The notes under the pieces: generated by a model
Databases searched by the model: none
What the model saw: only the letters and a program-made list of their open reading frames with translations
Told to the model about the DNA's origin: nothing
Part shown: positions 3,328-6,072 of the stretch, in pieces
Layout: the number at the start of each line of letters is the position of its first letter
Numbering within the stretch: position 1 is the stretch's first letter
DNA from: Bacteroidales bacterium UBA1733
GTDB lineage: Bacteria > Bacteroidota > Bacteroidia > Bacteroidales > UBA3663
Assembly (NCBI GenBank): GCA_002315795.1
Contig: DCIF01000026.1
Location: 6,466 to 12,537, forward strand
Reading direction: 5' to 3'
Length of the DNA: 6,072 nt
Program-made: the position numbers and the translations under genes

Positions 3328-5589
3328 ATGAGTGTATTTAGAATCATTTATCGTGACGGGAAGAAGGTAATGCTTCCCGTCAACGACCGAGCCGAATATA
3401 TGGCTCTGCGCGACAGTGAGCAGAACCGACGGGCAGAGAAGCAGCAGATGCTGCAGTGCAACTACTCGTGTCTGCCCCATGAAGACGGTCTGCTGCGAGG
3501 CAGCAAGACGCCATCAAATACGGTGGGCATGGATATTGACGAGCCCATCGACACCGACTTCGTGCTGAGCAAAAAAGACGAACTGGGACTGCTGATGTTC
3601 GAAAACAGCGCCACGAAACCGAACTGCGGACACATCGTCTTCCGCCGCCATCCCGAACTGTCGCAGGAAGAGAATCTCAAGTGGGCCTCAAGTGTGTTAG
3701 GTGTAGCCTATGACAAGGGCGCGAAAGACATTACACGCGTCTTCTTCACCCCTGCCGACAAGCTGGTGTTTCTTGACGATGAGATTTTTGTGAATGAACC
3801 TTCAGAACTCTCTCAACCTTCTGAACCTTCTCAACCCTCTCTACCCTCTCTACCTTCTCTACCTTCTCAACCCTCAGAACCCTCAGCCTCCTCCCCCGCT
3901 CTCCCATACAACAGCATCCTCCCCGCCTTCTTCAAGATGGTGGCGCCGACTTTCCCCGATGTGCCTGAGGGTACGCGCAACGACACGGTATTCGGCGTGG
4001 TGACCAGGTACCTGCGCTACTGCACCGATCACAGTTTCGCGCTGATCAAGCAGCTGCTGTGGCCCGACTACAGCTTCGGTCTGAGCGAGGCGGAGATAGA
4101 CAGCATCATACGGTCGGCACTGGCGCGTGACCGCTCACTGACGCCTAAGGTGGTGCAGGAGGTGCTGCGCCGGTATAGCGGCAAGGGAGAGCCGGTGAGC
4201 GAAGCAGAGGCCATGACGCAGCCTTATGAGGGCGGTGGTCCGTACCCCTCGCTTGAGTCGTGCATCCTCGATGAGGTGCAGATGCCCCAGCTGCCCCGCT
4301 GGCTCAACACGCTGCTCAAGGTGGCGCCTCCGGGCTATAAGTTCCCGGCATTGACCCTGGCGGTGCCTGCCATGGACTTCCTGATGACCGACGTGACCCG
4401 TAAGTTCGGCACCAAGGCCCCTTCGCGCCTCAATGCGTGGAGTCATCTCGACGGCTACCCTACGGCCAACAAGAAGCCGTGCATGGCGCCTGTGCTCGAG
4501 CTGATCAAGCCCGTGCAGGAGATTGACGATGAGAACCAGCGCCGCGAGGATGAGTACTTCGAGAAGTGCGATGCAGCCAAGAACAAGAAGGAGCAGCCCA
4601 AGCCGCCTACCGACATCGTGATCCGCATCATGCCGCCCAACACTACGCGCCTGGAGCACATCAAGCGTATGTACGATGCCAAGGGCAAGCACACGTTTAC
4701 GTGTTGCGATGAGGTGTCGTCAATGCGTATGGCGCAGGGCGGACAGTACACCAACCGTGAGGACTTCATGCGTTACCTCTTCGACAACAGCATGGTGGGC
4801 AACCAGTCGTTTGTGCGCAACTCGCTGCGCTGCCGCGTGGCTGTGGCATGGAACATTGCTACCGAGGGCACGCGCGACCAGACGCTGGCCACCTGGAGCA
4901 AGCATGTGACCAATGGCGGCGCTACACGCGTCTTCTTCGTGCTGGTGCCCGATGCTCTTCGCGCCAGGATGCCTCACTACGTGCAGTATTCTGACGAGGA
5001 CGAGGCTTACATCCGTCGCGCATCGAACATCATGATGCAGCTCAACGGCCGTATCAGCACGCCTAAGATTGACCGAGAACTCAACGAATGGGTGGAGAAG
5101 ACCCGTCAGGAGAGCCTTGAGGACGATGAGCGTCTGATACTGAAGAACCGCAGTGCCGACATCGCACATAACTACGGCGTGACGATGCAGCTGGCATGGG
5201 TGGTGCAGCAGATCATGGATCAGGAAGACCGCGAGGGCCGCACGGTGGATGCGCGTGACATCGACCTCAATGACTACACGGAGCGCCAGAGTGCCGTCGA
5301 CCTGGCTGTCTTTGCTGCCGACAAGTGTCTGGAGGCGCAATACCGGCTCTGGGCCAAGACGATGCGGGAGCAGCTCAATGCCGCCTATGCCGGTGTCTCG
5401 ACCTTCAAGCAGGACTCTAACTACGTGGCGCTGCCCGCCGAGCCTTTCACCTACGATGACTTAGCGGTGCTCTTCCCCGGACGCAAGGCCAACACGCTGC
5501 GTAAGATGATAGAGCGCCTCAAGAACGCCGGTAAGGTGCGCGAGACGGGTGAGATGAGAGAAGGCATGAAGCTATTTGCCAAGTGCTGA
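3328..5589 (+). CDS. VirE-N/BT4734-like primase-helicase protein with DUF3987-like ATPase region
   Basis: The 753-residue protein is multidomain. Residues 1-155 resemble the VirE/BT4734 N-terminal domain, related to archaeo-eukaryotic-type primases. GMDIDEP places the candidate metal-binding pair D69/D71, and CGHIVFRR gives H102. Residues 158-190 are a low-complexity P-S-x linker. Residues about 195-285 are helical and primase-C-terminal-like (GTRNDTVFGVVTRYLRYC). Residues about 322-600 resemble the DUF3987 ATPase region: a Walker A-like GYPTANKK (376-383) in which the usual GK[ST] is NKK, Walker B-like TCCDE (D461, E462), and a possible sensor or finger R534. Residues 707-753 look like a winged helix (FTYDDLAVLFPGRKANTLRK). 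The expected role is priming and unwinding DNA of a mobile element. 'Virulence protein E' is a misleading family name. The degenerate P-loop leaves ATPase activity uncertain. It is last in its operon. Confidence 0.8.
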   Translation: MSVFRIIYRDGKKVMLPVNDRAEYMALRDSEQNRRAEKQQMLQCNYSCLPHEDGLLRGSKTPSNTVGMDIDEPIDTDFVLSKKDELGLLMFENSATKPNCGHIVFRRHPELSQEENLKWASSVLGVAYDKGAKDITRVFFTPADKLVFLDDEIFVNEPSELSQPSEPSQPSLPSLPSLPSQPSEPSASSPALPYNSILPAFFKMVAPTFPDVPEGTRNDTVFGVVTRYLRYCTDHSFALIKQLLWPDYSFGLSEAEIDSIIRSALARDRSLTPKVVQEVLRRYSGKGEPVSEAEAMTQPYEGGGPYPSLESCILDEVQMPQLPRWLNTLLKVAPPGYKFPALTLAVPAMDFLMTDVTRKFGTKAPSRLNAWSHLDGYPTANKKPCMAPVLELIKPVQEIDDENQRREDEYFEKCDAAKNKKEQPKPPTDIVIRIMPPNTTRLEHIKRMYDAKGKHTFTCCDEVSSMRMAQGGQYTNREDFMRYLFDNSMVGNQSFVRNSLRCRVAVAWNIATEGTRDQTLATWSKHVTNGGATRVFFVLVPDALRARMPHYVQYSDEDEAYIRRASNIMMQLNGRISTPKIDRELNEWVEKTRQESLEDDERLILKNRSADIAHNYGVTMQLAWVVQQIMDQEDREGRTVDARDIDLNDYTERQSAVDLAVFAADKCLEAQYRLWAKTMREQLNAAYAGVSTFKQDSNYVALPAEPFTYDDLAVLFPGRKANTLRKMIERLKNAGKVRETGEMREGMKLFAKC
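3799..3897 (+). repeat. 9-bp tandem repeat encoding a Pro-Ser-x linker
   Basis: About eleven imperfect copies of a 9-bp unit (CCTTCTCAA, CCCTCTCTA and similar) encode PSE, PSQ and PSL triplets at residues 158-190 of the primase-like protein. The repeat keeps frame in steps of three residues and separates the N-terminal primase-like domain from the rest. It is pyrimidine-rich and differs in base use from the GC3-rich flanks. Such arrays vary in length between strains by slippage, tuning linker length without breaking the frame. Confidence 0.85.
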
Positions 5590-5592
5590 AGG

Positions 5593-5646
5593 AGAAATGG
5601 CCATGTGACATGTGTGACATTTGTGACATGTGACATGGCCATTTCT
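5593..5646 (+). terminator. Hairpin terminator after the primase-like gene, built around a TGTGAC array
   Basis: AGAAATGGCCATGT (5593-5606) pairs perfectly with ACATGGCCATTTCT (5633-5646), a 14-bp stem with a 26-nt loop that contains most of the TGTGAC array. It begins 3 nt past the stop codon of the 753-residue ORF. The right arm is followed by a T-rich stretch. It is nearly symmetric, so it could also stop transcription arriving leftward from the toxin relic. Confidence 0.6.
5604..5636 (+). repeat. Third TGTGAC array, same orientation as the 664-696 arm
   Basis: TGTGAC starts at 5604, 5613, 5622 and 5629, with the same 9-9-7 spacing as the 664-696 array. The 33-bp stretches are 30 of 33 identical, differing only in the three bases between the first and second hexamer. 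It lies at the 3' end of the primase-like gene and at the point where the toxin gene homology stops. A single further TGTGAC ends the window at 6067-6072 and may open another array. Confidence 0.85.
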
Positions 5647-5654
5647 TTCTGATG

Positions 5655-5804
5655 TTTCTCCGGATTTCCTGTACCTTCCAGAGGATGTACACGTAGTTCC
5701 TCGAGAATCTTCTTCAGTTTATTTATGCGCCCAGCATCCCCAGACTTTTTGATTTTCTGAAAATCTGACATAGCACGTGGAGAGAAGATAAGTGTGTACA
5801 TCAT
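5655..5804 (-). pseudogene. Truncated YoeB/Txe-type mRNA interferase toxin
   Basis: The leftward frame from ATG 5804-5802 begins MMYTLIFSPRAMSDFQKIKK and continues SGDAGRINKLKKILEELRVH to PLEGTGNPEK (41-50), a clear match to the N-terminal half of YoeB/Txe ribosome-dependent mRNA endonucleases. Homology stops at about residue 50. Beyond it the frame runs through the TGTGAC hairpin (SHVTNVTHVT) and antisense to the primase-like gene, to a stop near 5451. The equivalent of YoeB E46 (in GNPE) is retained. The LSGxWSRRI segment, catalytic R65 and the H83-Y84 end are missing, so the product should be inactive. A second in-frame ATG at 5801 gives MYTLIF and may be the true start. The gene overlaps the antitoxin-like stop codon as ATGA. 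The array at 5604-5636 appears to have replaced its 3' half. Confidence 0.75.
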
Positions 5805-5971
5805 GCAAACAGAGCATCCAAAGATTCCTGACTGTCTATACGCACACCTTTGCCCTGGGCAATTTCAGCTTCTGCTTCATCAAGATCCTGATAAAACTCT
5901 TTGCTGCCATAGTAGTCTTTTTTGACACATATCTTACCAACGCCATCTACTCTGGCGAGAAGGCGTTTCAA
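5801..5971 (-). CDS. Putative antitoxin partner of the truncated YoeB-like toxin
   Basis: The leftward frame ends at TGA 5803-5801, overlapping the toxin ATG by 4 nt, the usual translational coupling in toxin-antitoxin pairs. No ATG is available at the 5' end. The first in-frame candidate is TTG 5971-5969, about 20 nt after the predicted transcription start, and an in-frame TAA lies just upstream of it. This gives 56 residues: a basic N-terminus (KRLLARVDGVGKICVKKDYY) and an acidic helical toxin-binding-type tail (FYQDLDEAEAEIAQGKGVRI and on, about 26-56). That pattern, including EAEAEIAQGKGV, is typical of antitoxin C-termini. The protein is shorter than a full YefM/Phd antitoxin (about 80 residues), so its DNA-binding N-terminus may be reduced, lost or of another type. 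With the toxin broken it is now effectively an orphan. Confidence 0.6.
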   Translation of the reverse strand: MKRLLARVDGVGKICVKKDYYGSKEFYQDLDEAEAEIAQGKGVRIDSQESLDALFA

Positions 5972-5988
5972 GAATTAAATTTTTTCGC

Positions 5989-6006
5989 CTTTGCTGTGCA
6001 AAGTTA
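5989..6006 (-). promoter_or_regulatory. Promoter -7 element with overlapping palindromic operator candidate for the toxin-antitoxin relic
   Basis: Minus-strand TAACTTTG (6006-5999) matches the TAnnTTTG -7 box, with a start expected near 5992 and a leader of about 20 nt to the TTG. No good -33 is seen. A perfect inverted repeat, CTTTGC (5989-5994) and GCAAAG (5998-6003), overlaps the -7 box and start site, as expected if the antitoxin autorepresses its operon. Confidence 0.5.
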
Positions 6007-6072
6007 CTGCTTTTTCTTGAATAATCAGTCATTTCCAATCTTTTTTTTCGAATATTTCATCAAAAATGTGAC

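Noticed and set aside
4135..4692. Minus-strand frame of 185 codons.
   Set aside because: It is a shadow of the primase-like gene. The Leu/His/Arg-rich composition is typical of antisense reading.
4720..5340. Long minus-strand frame of 206 codons.
   Set aside because: It is antisense to the primase-like gene, whose strong third-position GC bias suppresses stops on the opposite strand. It has no family resemblance.

Overview
The window looks like chromosomal accessory DNA from a member of the Bacteroidota, most likely Bacteroidales (Prevotella- or Bacteroides-like). Three things point there. The promoters fit the Bacteroidetes sigma-ABfr pattern (a TTTG-like -33 element, about 20 bp, then TAnnTTTG). 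Most starts lack a Shine-Dalgarno sequence. The gene set (HU-HIG type HU protein, VirE-N/BT4734-like primase-helicase, M15 peptidoglycan peptidase, small ORF) is a recurring Bacteroidales neighbourhood. The genus cannot be fixed from this window.

Layout. A leftward, window-truncated HU-like gene (1-353) has a long structured leader and a clear promoter (521-552). A roughly 600 bp non-coding region (354-953) holds that leader, AT-rich CAAGAATT repeats and a striking inverted pair of TGTGAC arrays (664-845) around a perfect AT palindrome. A rightward promoter (891-922), whose spacer resembles that of the HU promoter, opens a two-gene operon: a coiled-coil protein (954-1676) and a small protein (1699-2094). 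They share an Asn/Gly-rich motif, at the C-terminus of the first and the N-terminus of the second. A strong intrinsic terminator (2157-2199) closes this unit. A second rightward unit follows: a 33-codon ORF (2255-2356), an M15-type peptidase (2387-2878), an intergenic nested hairpin, an unknown 114-residue protein (2969-3313) and a 753-residue primase/helicase-like protein (3328-5589). A hairpin built around a third TGTGAC array (5593-5646) ends it.

The right flank carries a leftward toxin-antitoxin relic: a small antitoxin-like ORF (5801-5971) with a promoter and a palindromic operator candidate, overlapping a YoeB-type toxin gene that loses its catalytic C-terminal half at the TGTGAC-array hairpin. 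One reading is that the HU-to-primase block is a mobile or satellite-like island whose right edge is at about 5646-5657.

How the genes may work together is inference. The primase/helicase-like protein and HU protein suggest DNA replication or remodelling. The repeated arrays could be its iteron-type origin or binding sites. The M15 enzyme would act on peptidoglycan, perhaps for lysis. The motif-sharing pair could be an assembly or signalling device. No integrase, capsid gene, rRNA, tRNA or CRISPR array is visible.
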